Of a stretch of DNA of 12,490 nt, positions 1 through 6,404 are shown one piece after another. The position numbers and the translations under genes were made by a program. The notes beneath the pieces were generated by a model. The model did no database searches. It saw nothing but the letters and a program-made list of their open reading frames with translations, and had not been told where the DNA came from. How positions within the stretch are numbered: the stretch's first letter is position 1; every line of letters begins with the position of its first letter. Source of the stretch: an uncultured Slackia sp. (GTDB lineage Bacteria > Actinomycetota > Coriobacteriia > Coriobacteriales > Eggerthellaceae); contig USEZ01000043.1 of assembly GCA_900553775.1 (NCBI GenBank), positions 1 through 12,490 on the forward strand. The letters are read 5' to 3'.

Positions 1-1383
1 GCCGAAGAACATCGGGCCGTTGATCTCGTACACGCGCACGCTCTTCGGCAGCTCGCGCAGGTGCGTGACCTCGGAATCCTCGTCGCAGTAGTATTTCCAG
101 CCGCGAACCTCGGTCTCCTCGCTCACCATCTTCATGAACAGGACGACCGTGATCAACATGCCCACGGCAATCGCCACCACCAGGTCGAACACTACGGTCA
201 GCGCGAAGGTGAGCAGCAGCGTGGCCACCGCTCCTCGGGAGGCCGTCTTGCACAAGTGTGCGAAATTGCGCCATCCCGACATGTTGTAGGCGACGTGCAG
301 CAAGATGGCCGCGATGGTCGGCATGGGGATGAGAGCCGCGTAGGGCATGAAGAACACGAGGACGATCAGCAGCACGAGCGCATGGGTCATGCCGGCGACG
401 GGCGTTCTGCCTCCGTTCTTCACGTTCGCGGCGGTGCGCGCGATGGCGCCGGGTGCGGGGATTCCGCCGAATAGCACCGAGCCGATGTTGCCCACGCCCT
501 GCGCAACCAGCTCCATGTTGCTGCGGTGGTGCGAGCTGATCATGCTGTCGGCCACGACGCAGGACAGAAGCGACTCGATGGCCGCCAGGATGGCGATGGT
601 GATGCCGTTCGCAAGCTGTTCGCGGAAAATTTCGAGGTTAAGCTGCGGAATGTGAATTTGCGGCAGGCCGCCTTCGATGACATAGAGGTCGCCGATGGTG
701 TTCACGTCCATGCGGAACAGGCTCACCATGGCCACGCCTGCGATGAGCGCGATAAGCGATCCGGGGATGCGCTCGTTGACGCGCGGCCATGCGAACAGGA
801 TGAACAGGCAGACGGCGCCCACCAGGAAAGCCTGCCCGTTGACGGTGGATATATTGGCCGCGACGGCCTGCAATTTATCCATGGTTTCCACGGCGGGGGT
901 GCCTTCGGGGAAAGAAAGGCCCAGGAAGTCTTTCATCTGCCCGATTACGAGCGTGGCGGCGATGCCCGCGGTGAACCCGGTGGTGATGGTGCACGGGACG
1001 AAGCGGATGATGGTTCCAAGCTTCAAAAGCCCCATCAAAACGAGCAGGATTCCTGCGATGATCGTGGCCGCCGCCAACCCGTCGATGCCGTCGGTTGCCA
1101 CGATGCCGGCCACGATGGCCGCGAATGCCGCCGTGGGCCCCGACACTTGCACGCGGCTGCCGCCGAACAGCGCGATGAAGAATCCTGCGACGATGGCGGT
1201 GTAAAGCCCCTGTTCGGGGCCGACGCCCGATGCGATGCCGAGTGCGATCGAGAGAGGCAGGGCCACGACGGCCACCATGACGCCCGATACGATATCGCGC
1301 GGAATCTGCCGTTTCAGCTCGCTTTTCGGGGTGTGCTTGATGATGCTGAAAAGGATCGGCTTGATTTTGTCGCGCTGCTGCAT
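1..1383 (-). CDS. SulP-family inorganic anion permease, C-terminus cut by window edge
   Basis: Membrane transporter of the SulP (SLC26) family. Bacterial members carry sulfate, bicarbonate or dicarboxylates, and the substrate cannot be read from sequence. Reading leftward from ATG at 1383, 461 codons stay open to base 1. The protein opens with a short cytosolic stretch, then family motifs: ALPLSIALGIASGVGPEQGL (about residues 41-60), FGGSRVQVSGPTAAF (about 74-88), ESLLSCVVADSM and IPAPGAIARTAANVKNGG (both in the second half). About ten or more hydrophobic segments follow one another. The last visible residues, VRVYEINGPMFFG, are the usual opening of the cytosolic STAS domain, so roughly 80-100 residues are missing. 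An AGGAG Shine-Dalgarno lies four bases before the ATG. The gene diverges from tmRNA and has no visible partner. Family is certain, substrate unknown. Confidence 0.92.
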   Translation of the reverse strand, partial: MQQRDKIKPILFSIIKHTPKSELKRQIPRDIVSGVMVAVVALPLSIALGIASGVGPEQGLYTAIVAGFFIALFGGSRVQVSGPTAAFAAIVAGIVATDGIDGLAAATIIAGILLVLMGLLKLGTIIRFVPCTITTGFTAGIAATLVIGQMKDFLGLSFPEGTPAVETMDKLQAVAANISTVNGQAFLVGAVCLFILFAWPRVNERIPGSLIALIAGVAMVSLFRMDVNTIGDLYVIEGGLPQIHIPQLNLEIFREQLANGITIAILAAIESLLSCVVADSMISSHHRSNMELVAQGVGNIGSVLFGGIPAPGAIARTAANVKNGGRTPVAGMTHALVLLIVLVFFMPYAALIPMPTIAAILLHVAYNMSGWRNFAHLCKTASRGAVATLLLTFALTVVFDLVVAIAVGMLITVVLFMKMVSEETEVRGWKYYCDEDSEVTHLRELPKSVRVYEINGPMFFG

Positions 1384-1407
1384 GGGGCTCCTGCCTGTTT
1401 CGGGATG

Positions 1408-1456
1408 CGAAGACGGACGCCCCGCCGTCGTCTGCGGCGATGCGGTCTTCGTTTTT
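1408..1456 (+). terminator. hairpin with T-run in the permease 5' leader, facing the plus strand
   Basis: A 7-bp perfect stem (1408-1414 with 1445-1451) encloses a second 5-bp stem (1423-1427 with 1435-1439). On the plus strand it is followed directly by five T. It therefore looks like an intrinsic terminator for plus-strand transcription, yet no plus-strand gene lies to its left. On the minus strand the same structure sits inside the untranslated leader of the permease, where it could fold but lacks a U-tract. Its role, either blocking antisense transcripts toward tmRNA or shaping the permease leader, is an inference. Confidence 0.4.
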
Positions 1457-1515
1457 ATGGTTGCGGTGTGGTGCGAGACGATGGTCGGATGGGCGATCGA
1501 GACGCGAAGTTCGCC

Positions 1516-1521
1516 ATTATA
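1516..1521 (-). promoter_or_regulatory. candidate -10 box for the SulP permease
   Basis: The minus strand reads a perfect TATAAT here. No good -35 is seen: the best hexamer, TGCCGA, 16 bases upstream, matches the consensus poorly. Transcription would begin near 1509, giving a leader of about 125 nt that contains the hairpin at 1408-1451. Confidence 0.4.
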
Positions 1522-1649
1522 CGCTTTGAATGGACGTTCGGCACGCAGCGCGGCGCGGAATCGTCGGTGCGGGTGCTCGTATGGAGCGGACGTGCCGGCG
1601 GAGGCGTTGCGTGGAAGGCGTTTTCATGCGCCGTGCGATGGCGTCGAAT

Positions 1650-1677
1650 TTGACTTCGTCGCTACGAAGAATATAAT
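1650..1677 (+). promoter_or_regulatory. housekeeping sigma promoter for tmRNA
   Basis: TTGACT (1650-1655) and a perfect TATAAT (1672-1677) are separated by 16 bases, a near-consensus vegetative promoter. Transcription would begin near 1684, about 100 nt before mature tmRNA. The precursor leader would then be removed by RNase P, as is usual for tmRNA. A hairpin in the leader (about 1683-1708) is also visible. It is the strongest promoter in the window, as expected for an abundant RNA. Confidence 0.8.
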
Positions 1678-1782
1678 GAAACGCCCGATGCGTTCGGCAT
1701 CGCGGGCATCTTGAAAACCCGGACCGGTGGAGCACATTCGCCGCATGAGCAGCGTTCGGCCTTTCGGCCGTCGCCGCGAATC

Positions 1783-2150
1783 GGGGGCGACTGGTTTCGA
1801 CATGGTATGTTTGAACTGAGGAGCAGGTCGTGGTCTCCTCGCCACGTTAAACAGGGGTACCGTCAAGTTAATTGGCAAAGCTAAAACTCAGAGCGCTCCG
1901 GCGCTCGCCATGGCTGCTTAATTTACGCGGCCCGTCAACCCCGGGATGTTCCCGACTCGGGTGCGACGTCATTTCAGGGAACTGCGCCGAAGCACGTAGC
2001 CTGTATGGCTTCGGCTAAGATCGAACGGGCTAGAACCGTCAACGCGTGTCCGTAGGCCGCGACGGCTCGAACCTCGACCACGGAATAAGCTTGTAGAGCC
2101 TGAGGGATTGCGTAGTATGGACCGGAGTTCGATTCTCCGCGCCTCCACCA
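1783..2150 (+). ncRNA. ssrA: tmRNA (transfer-messenger RNA), complete
   Basis: Rescues ribosomes stalled on broken mRNAs: it is charged with alanine, enters the empty A site with SmpB, and supplies a short reading frame that tags the unfinished protein for proteolysis. The 5' end (GGGGGCG, 1783-1789) pairs with CGCCTCC (2140-2146) as a 7-bp acceptor stem with one G-U pair, followed by genome-encoded ACCA. The family opening GACTGGTTTCGACA and a T-arm around GTTCGATTC (2127-2135) are present. A pseudoknot precedes the tag frame: 1818-1823 pairs with 1835-1840, and 1829-1833 with 1842-1846. GC-rich helices after the tag are the expected later pseudoknots. Total length is 368 nt, normal for a one-piece tmRNA. 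It is flanked by a strong promoter and a terminator, so it is transcribed alone; smpB is not in the window. Confidence 0.97.
1874..1921 (+). other. tmRNA proteolysis-tag reading frame
   Basis: The frame ending at TAA (1919-1921) encodes GKAKTQSAPALAMAA if the resume codon is GGC at 1874. I prefer GGC because it follows TTAATT just as the resume codon follows TTAGTC in E. coli, and because the Bacillus subtilis tag also begins with Gly-Lys. GCT at 1880 is the alternative first codon. With the charged alanine the tag would be A-GKAKTQSAPALAMAA. Terminal Ala-Ala, needed by ClpXP-type proteases, is kept, but the end is ALAMAA instead of the common ALAA. Confidence 0.8.
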
Positions 2151-2160
2151 TTAGAGCATT

Positions 2161-2203
2161 AGGCGGACTGTCGGCCTCGGCCGGCGGTCCGCCTTTCTGT
2201 TTT
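2161..2203 (+). terminator. intrinsic terminator of tmRNA
   Basis: An 8-bp perfect stem (AGGCGGAC, 2161-2168, with GTCCGCCT, 2187-2194), with a further GC helix inside the loop, is followed by TTCTGTTTT. It begins 10 nt after the tmRNA CCA end. Confidence 0.85.
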
Positions 2204-2357
2204 CCGGGGCCGCTTTGCACGGCATGCTTTCTGCGCCGTCCGCCTTGCGTGTCCCCGATGCTTCTTTCTTTCGGCGCGGGGTGGGCTATCATGCAGGCAA
2301 TATCGGTGCGAGCGGGCCTCTTCGTCCGTTCGCGCATTGCGAGAGCGGAGGTTTCGT

Positions 2358-3530
2358 ATGACCGGTTTCACTTGCGGCTTGCAAGGATTCGTGCGCGGCC
2401 GTGCGCGTTTTGCGGGCGGCGCTTTGCTTGTCGCCTCGCTGGCGGCGACGCTTGCCCTGGGCGGCTGCGCCCAGGAGGGCTCAGACGACGCTTCCGAGCA
2501 GCCCGCGGCGCAGCAGGAGGCTGCGCCCGTCGAAGGCCCGGCCGTCGTCGAAGAGACGGTCGGTCGGAAAGCGGCGGCGCAGTATCTCGCCGCGCTCGAA
2601 AACGCGCAGGGCTATTTCGAAGACCTCGACCCGTCCCTTATCGGCAGCGCGTCGTATAGCTATGCCCTTGTGGATGTCGACCGATTCGAAGCCCCGCTGC
2701 TTCTTCTGCGTGCGAGCGGCCCCGCCGATACGTGGAACGGCATCGAATTCGTGAAGGTGTTCTCCTACGCCGCCGACGGCGAAGAGCCCCTCGTCTACGA
2801 AGGCTCTCTCGAGCAGGGGGTTGCAGGCGTCGGCGGCTATCGGGGATCGCTTGCCGCCTCCGCTTCGGGGGATGGAATCATCGCCACGGAGGCTTCTGCC
2901 GGCATGGGCAACATGAGCGTCGATCGCGTCGTGCCCGATGAGAAGACGGGCACGCTTTCCCGCACCGTCATGCATCGCGGCACCGTGGGCGAAGATTCCG
3001 CCTGCGGCGCGCTCGCCTCCTCCGAGCAGCGTGAAATCTCGTGGACGACCGCCGACGACGCCTCGCTGCTCGATGCCTTGGCGGACGAGAGCCGCACGAG
3101 CACGGCAGACGCTGCGGACGCCGACTGGGCGGCGCAGGCGAACCAGGCGGGGCTTGTTTCCCTCGAGGGAACGCTGCACGTTCTCGACGCCGACGGCGTG
3201 GCGGCATTGCAGGGCGAGCAGAATCCGAACCCCGGGTACGGCGACGACGTCGTATACGTCGTTCTCGCGCTCGATGCCCCCGTGTCGCTTTCGGCGCTTG
3301 CGGGCGACGGTTCCGGAATGCGCGAAGGCCAGGCGGCGATGGTCTCTTTGATTCCCTCGGGCGGCTCTTCCGGCATGACGCTTCCCAAATGGTATCGTGA
3401 AGACTGGGCGGCCCTCGACGGGGCGAAGGCGGCCATCGCCGTTTCTTCGGACAAGATGTGGTGGCCTTCCGATACGAGCGTTCCCCTGGGCGAGCCGAGG
3501 ACGAGCGAATTCGTCGTCCTCGCATCGTAG
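2358..3530 (+). CDS. secreted lipoprotein of unknown function
   Basis: A 390-residue predicted lipoprotein that I cannot assign to a characterised family. ATG at 2358 is chosen because GGAGG sits six bases upstream; an in-frame TTG at 2337 lacks such a site. The N-terminus has arginines, a hydrophobic stretch (about residues 19-35) and a lipobox LGGC with the lipidated Cys at residue 37. A low-complexity Ala/Glu/Gln-rich linker (about 38-65) would tether it to the membrane. The soluble part has two sections. Around 71-140 are an aromatic-rich helix (YLAALENAQGYFEDLD) and a strand-rich segment containing SYALVDVDRFEAPLLLL. Around 260-340 is a second section with SLEGTLHVLD and QNPNPGYGDDVVYVVLALD, likely beta-rich. 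The strongly negative mature part suits an extracytoplasmic domain. A weak -10 (TATCAT, 2287-2292) suggests its own transcript. Its neighbours give no clue to its role. Confidence 0.85.
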   Translation: MTGFTCGLQGFVRGRARFAGGALLVASLAATLALGGCAQEGSDDASEQPAAQQEAAPVEGPAVVEETVGRKAAAQYLAALENAQGYFEDLDPSLIGSASYSYALVDVDRFEAPLLLLRASGPADTWNGIEFVKVFSYAADGEEPLVYEGSLEQGVAGVGGYRGSLAASASGDGIIATEASAGMGNMSVDRVVPDEKTGTLSRTVMHRGTVGEDSACGALASSEQREISWTTADDASLLDALADESRTSTADAADADWAAQANQAGLVSLEGTLHVLDADGVAALQGEQNPNPGYGDDVVYVVLALDAPVSLSALAGDGSGMREGQAAMVSLIPSGGSSGMTLPKWYREDWAALDGAKAAIAVSSDKMWWPSDTSVPLGEPRTSEFVVLAS

Positions 3531-3540
3531 GGCGGCACGT

Positions 3541-3580
3541 GCGCGGCCGATGCGGGACGGCGTCGCCCGCGCGGCCGCGC
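3541..3580 (+). terminator. GC hairpin after the lipoprotein gene, no U-tract
   Basis: GCGCGGCC (3541-3548) pairs perfectly with GGCCGCGC (3573-3580). Inside, GCGGG (3552-3556) pairs with CCCGC (3566-3570). It starts 10 nt after the stop codon. No T-run follows, so calling it a terminator is an inference from position and stability. Confidence 0.4.
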
Positions 3581-3629
3581 TCGAACAGAACGGGCATGCA
3601 ACGGTTTCGTATCGTCGGGGTGCGCTCGT

Positions 3630-3658
3630 TTGCCCGCCGCGGCGAATGAGGGTATTCT
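3630..3658 (+). promoter_or_regulatory. candidate promoter giving a leaderless murI mRNA
   Basis: TTGCCC (3630-3635) and TATTCT (3653-3658) are 17 bases apart, each matching four of six consensus positions. The expected transcription start, about seven bases past the -10, falls at 3665-3666, which is the A of the murI ATG. This would explain why murI lacks a usable ribosome binding site. Confidence 0.45.
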
Positions 3659-3665
3659 TGACCGC

Positions 3666-4598
3666 ATGCAGAATTCGAATGAAGACATCCTCCCATCCGC
3701 CCATTGCGAGCGCATTCTCGCCGAAGGGGCGCCCGCCTACGATAATGCGCCGATCGGCATTTTCGATTCAGGCTTCGGCGGATTGACCGTCGCGCGCGAG
3801 ATAGTAGAAGAGCTTCCGAACGAATCGATCGTCTATTTCGGCGATACGGCGCGCTGTCCCTACGGGCCGCGCTCTCAGGAGGAAGTTGACGGCTTTGTGC
3901 AGCAGATTTGTACCTGGCTGGTCGAGCGGGGCGTGAAGCTGCTTGTCATCGCGTGCAATACCGCCACGGCCGCAGGTCTCGAGCATGCTCAGCGCACGTT
4001 TTCCGTCCCGGTGATCGGCGCCGTCGAACCGGGTGCCCGCGCGGCGGCGCGCGCCACGAAGAACCGCCGCGTCGGGGTCATCGCCACGAAAGGCACGGTG
4101 GAAAGCGATTGCTATCCGCGCGCCATCCGCCATATCGACGCGGGCATCACGGTGTTTTCCACGGCTACCCCGAAATTCGTCGATATCGTCGAGCAGGGCA
4201 TCCGCATCAGCAACGGGCCGATCGAAGACCTTACGAGCAAGGCGTCCAAGGTCTATATCCGCCCGGCATTTCAAGAAATCGCACAGGATTATCTCGAGCC
4301 TTTGCGGCGCTGCGAGGTGGACACGCTCGTGCTTGGCTGCACGCACTATCCCATGCTCAAGGCGCTGATCGGCGGCGTGATGGGGCACGGAGTGCTGCTC
4401 GTGTCGTCGGCGGAGGAGATGGCCAAAGACGTGCGTGAGACGCTTGCGTTGCGCGGCCAGCTCGCTTCGCCCGACAATACGCCCACGCATGAGTTCTTCA
4501 CTTCGTCGAACGCAGTGGAGGATTTCCAGTCGTTCGGCTCGCGCGTGTTCAATCGCGAAATAGGCCGTCCCGTGCATATCGATCTGCCCGAGCTGTAG
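3666..4598 (+). CDS. murI: glutamate racemase
   Basis: Converts L-glutamate to D-glutamate in the cytosol for the peptidoglycan stem peptide, by a cofactor-independent two-base mechanism. From ATG 3666 the protein has 310 residues. Family motifs are all present: GIFDSGFGGLTV (31-42, with Asp34-Ser35), VYFGDTARCPYG (56-67), VIACNTA (94-100, catalytic Cys97) and LGCTHYP (223-229, second catalytic Cys225). Most MurI proteins have about 265 residues. The excess is mainly a polar N-terminal extension of about 28 residues before the first strand. The only nearby purine-rich stretch (GAGGG, 3648-3652) is 13 bases from the ATG, too far for a good Shine-Dalgarno, and a promoter-like pair ends just before the ATG, so translation may be leaderless. 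An upstream in-frame TTG (3630) is less likely. It heads the murI-rph-rdgB series. Confidence 0.96.
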   Translation: MQNSNEDILPSAHCERILAEGAPAYDNAPIGIFDSGFGGLTVAREIVEELPNESIVYFGDTARCPYGPRSQEEVDGFVQQICTWLVERGVKLLVIACNTATAAGLEHAQRTFSVPVIGAVEPGARAAARATKNRRVGVIATKGTVESDCYPRAIRHIDAGITVFSTATPKFVDIVEQGIRISNGPIEDLTSKASKVYIRPAFQEIAQDYLEPLRRCEVDTLVLGCTHYPMLKALIGGVMGHGVLLVSSAEEMAKDVRETLALRGQLASPDNTPTHEFFTSSNAVEDFQSFGSRVFNREIGRPVHIDLPEL

Positions 4599-4618
4599 GG
4601 CGGCCCGCCCTACAAGCT
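4591..4618 (+). terminator. stable hairpin overlapping the murI stop codon
   Basis: GTAGGGCG (4595-4602) pairs perfectly with CGCCCTAC (4606-4613) across a three-base loop. The stem extends with AGCT (4591-4594) and AGCT (4615-4618) around one bulged A. The murI stop TAG (4596-4598) is inside the stem. No U-tract follows, so it may be a U-less terminator, a 3'-end stabiliser or a processing signal. Confidence 0.45.
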
Positions 4619-4656
4619 GCAAGGCCGGCCTGCCGGGTGACGCATGCCGTCCGTCC

Positions 4657-4684
4657 CGGGCGGGCTTTCGCTTCGCCCCGCCCG
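4657..4684 (+). other. second GC hairpin in the murI-rph spacer
   Basis: CGGGCGGG (4657-4664) pairs perfectly with CCCGCCCG (4677-4684) across a 12-base loop. There is no T-run. Together with the hairpin at 4591-4618 it could end the murI transcript or act as an RNA processing barrier before rph. Confidence 0.4.
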
Positions 4685-4775
4685 CCATAGCGCCGATTCT
4701 GCCGTGTTTTCCCCGCAGGGGCTCTGCCGTCGGCGCATCGCCCTGTATGATTGGTTCCTTGTTCGAAAACGTTTC

Positions 4776-4790
4776 GGGCCATGTCGGCCC
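4776..4790 (+). promoter_or_regulatory. small hairpin next to the rph ribosome binding site
   Basis: GGGCC (4776-4780) and GGCCC (4786-4790) form a 5-bp stem with a five-base loop, ending four bases before the strong GGAGG of rph. It leaves the Shine-Dalgarno exposed. Any effect on translation is speculative. A TATGAT at 4746-4751 is a possible -10 without a recognisable -35. Confidence 0.25.
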
Positions 4791-4806
4791 TTGAAGGAGG
4801 AAAGCC

Positions 4807-5529
4807 ATGTTCGGAACCCGTGCCGACAATCGTAAAGACCGCGCCTTGCGTCCCGTGACGCTTGAGCGCAACGTGATGAAGAATGCCGCCGGCAGCTGCC
4901 TGGTGAAATTCGGCGATACGCACGTATTGTGCAGCGCCACGATAGAAGAGCGCGTCGGTGCATGGCGCAAGGGCAGCGGCATGGGTTGGCTGACTGCCGA
5001 ATACGCCATGCTGCCCGCGTCTACGGCCAAGCGCACGCCGCGCGAGACGAAGGGCCGCAAGGGTCGCAGCCAAGAAATCGAGCGTTTGATCGGGCGTTCG
5101 CTTCGCAATGTGTGCGATATGTCGGCGATGGGCGGAGAAATCACCATGACGATCGACTGCGACGTTTTGCAGGCCGATGGCGGCACGCGTACCGCGGCGA
5201 TCACGGGCGCCTGGGTTGCCGCGCATGATGCCTTCGAGATGTGGCGCATGTCGGGCAAAATCAAGGCGAACCCGTTGTTCGGCCAGGTGGCGGCCGTAAG
5301 CGTCGGTCTGGTCGGCGGACGATTGCTGCTCGACCTCGATTATCGCGAAGACTCCCAGGCCGAAATCGACATGAACGTGGTCATGAACGCCAAAGGCGAA
5401 TTCGTCGAGGTCCAGGGTACGGGCGAGCAGGTGAGCTTCTCGCGCGATCGTCTTAACGAGATGCTCGATATGGCCGAAGAAGGCATAGGCGAGCTGCTGC
5501 GTCTGCAGCGCGAGGCTTTGCAGCGCTAG
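4807..5529 (+). CDS. rph: ribonuclease PH
   Basis: Phosphate-dependent 3'-to-5' exoribonuclease that trims nucleotides after the CCA end of tRNA precursors and helps degrade structured RNA; it works as a hexamer in the cytosol. The 240-residue length is standard. It begins MFGTRADNRKDRALRPVTLE, and the family core follows: GWLTAEYAMLP (60-70), GRSQEIERLIGRSLR (86-100), CDVLQADGGTRTAAITGA (118-135) with the phosphate-binding Gly126-Thr127-Arg128, and DYREDSQAEIDMNVVM (178-193) with the acidic residues of the active site (Asp182, Asp188). ATG 4807 is supported by GGAGG eight bases upstream. It lies between murI and rdgB in a conserved neighbourhood. The 208-bp upstream spacer suggests it may be transcribed from its own promoter. 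Confidence 0.97.
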   Translation: MFGTRADNRKDRALRPVTLERNVMKNAAGSCLVKFGDTHVLCSATIEERVGAWRKGSGMGWLTAEYAMLPASTAKRTPRETKGRKGRSQEIERLIGRSLRNVCDMSAMGGEITMTIDCDVLQADGGTRTAAITGAWVAAHDAFEMWRMSGKIKANPLFGQVAAVSVGLVGGRLLLDLDYREDSQAEIDMNVVMNAKGEFVEVQGTGEQVSFSRDRLNEMLDMAEEGIGELLRLQREALQR

Positions 5530-5544
5530 AAGAAGCGCCGCCGT

Positions 5545-5566
5545 GCTCGGCATTTCGACGCCGAGC
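5545..5566 (+). other. hairpin in the rph-rdgB spacer
   Basis: GCTCGGC (5545-5551) pairs perfectly with GCCGAGC (5560-5566) across an eight-base loop, 15 bases after the rph stop. A short TTTT follows only at 5578-5581, so it is at best a weak terminator. The rest of the 246-bp spacer up to rdgB shows no gene. Confidence 0.35.
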
Positions 5567-5775
5567 GCTTCGAGCGGTTTTGGCCGATGGTCGGGATGCG
5601 CGGCCGTCTTCGAGTCGCAATGCCTCGCATGCGGCGCGCATCGAAAAGAAGGGCCGGAATGCCGGCGGCGCCGTGCCGAGCGCCGGGTTCGGCGCTGCGT
5701 CGTCGACGCTACCATTCGCGCCGACGCCGACGCCTGCATTGCGGATTCGCATTGCGGCCTGGAAAGGAGATATGC

Positions 5776-6366
5776 ATGAAGCAGGTGGTTATCGCCACGA
5801 ACAACGCCCACAAGGTGGAAGAGATCCGCGCCGCGCTCGATTTCGAAGGCTGGGAGTTTCTGACGCTTTTCGAATGCGATCCGTACGACGAGCCCGTCGA
5901 GGACGCCGACTCTTTCGAAGGCAACGCGCGCATCAAGGCCCGCGCCGCCTTCGAGCATACGGGCCTTGCGGCATTGGCGGACGACTCCGGCCTGGCGGTG
6001 GATGCCCTCGATGGCGCTCCCGGCGTGTTGTCGGCCCGATATTCCGGCGTTCACGGCGACGATGCGGCGAACAATGCGAAGCTGCTGCGCGAGCTCGAGG
6101 GCGTTGCGGACGCCGATCGCACGGCTCGGTTCGTGTGCTCGCTCGCGTTCATCGACGAAGACGGCACGGAGACATGCGTATCGGGGACGATCGAGGGGCG
6201 TATCGCGCATGGCCTTTCGGGCGATGGCGGTTTCGGCTATGATCCGTTGTTTCTGCCCGATGAGTTCCAGGGCGCGAAAAGCCTGGCAGAGGTGACGCAG
6301 GACGAAAAGAACGCGATTTCCCATCGCGGCATCGCGCTTCGCTCCCTGAAGGAGAAACTTTCGTAG
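5776..6366 (+). CDS. rdgB: ITP/XTP/dITP pyrophosphatase (RdgB/HAM1 family)
   Basis: House-cleaning enzyme that hydrolyses non-canonical purine triphosphates (ITP, dITP, XTP) to monophosphates, keeping them out of DNA and RNA. The protein has 196 residues, the usual size. Motifs: VVIATNNAHKVEEI (4-17), the substrate-clamping DSFEGNARIKARA (45-57), LADDSGLAVDALDGAPGVLS (68-87) with the metal/catalytic Asp70, GDGGFGYDPLF (149-159) contacting the base, and EKNAISHRG (177-185). The reading frame is open further upstream, but ATG 5776 is chosen because AGGAG lies six bases before it and the family N-terminus begins right there. A competing ATG at 5772 is in another frame. It closes the murI-rph-rdgB series and faces the yolD-like gene tail to tail. 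Confidence 0.97.
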   Translation: MKQVVIATNNAHKVEEIRAALDFEGWEFLTLFECDPYDEPVEDADSFEGNARIKARAAFEHTGLAALADDSGLAVDALDGAPGVLSARYSGVHGDDAANNAKLLRELEGVADADRTARFVCSLAFIDEDGTETCVSGTIEGRIAHGLSGDGGFGYDPLFLPDEFQGAKSLAEVTQDEKNAISHRGIALRSLKEKLS

Positions 6367-6382
6367 CGTGCGAGGGCGCTTC

Positions 6383-6404
6383 AGCCGCCCGGGCGTCGGC
6401 TTTT
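6383..6404 (+). terminator. terminator of rdgB
   Basis: AGCCG (6383-6387) pairs with CGGCT (6397-6401) around a GC-rich loop, followed by TTT on the plus strand. It lies 16 bases after the rdgB stop, and its T-run overlaps the stop codon of the convergent yolD-like gene (6403-6405). Confidence 0.6.

Noticed and set aside
2130..2357. Integration site at the tmRNA 3' end, a common attachment target for genomic islands
   Set aside because: No integrase, no repeat of the tmRNA 3' end, and an ordinary terminator and lipoprotein gene follow.
4549..6324. A 591-codon open frame on the minus strand opposite rph and rdgB, and similar long frames at 3768-5264 (minus), 2481-3704 (minus), 6947-8554 (plus), 8925-10193 (minus) and 526-1653 (plus)
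   Set aside because: Each lies opposite a gene with clear family motifs or signals, has no recognisable domain, and is rich in Arg, His and Ala, as expected from antisense frames in GC-rich coding DNA.
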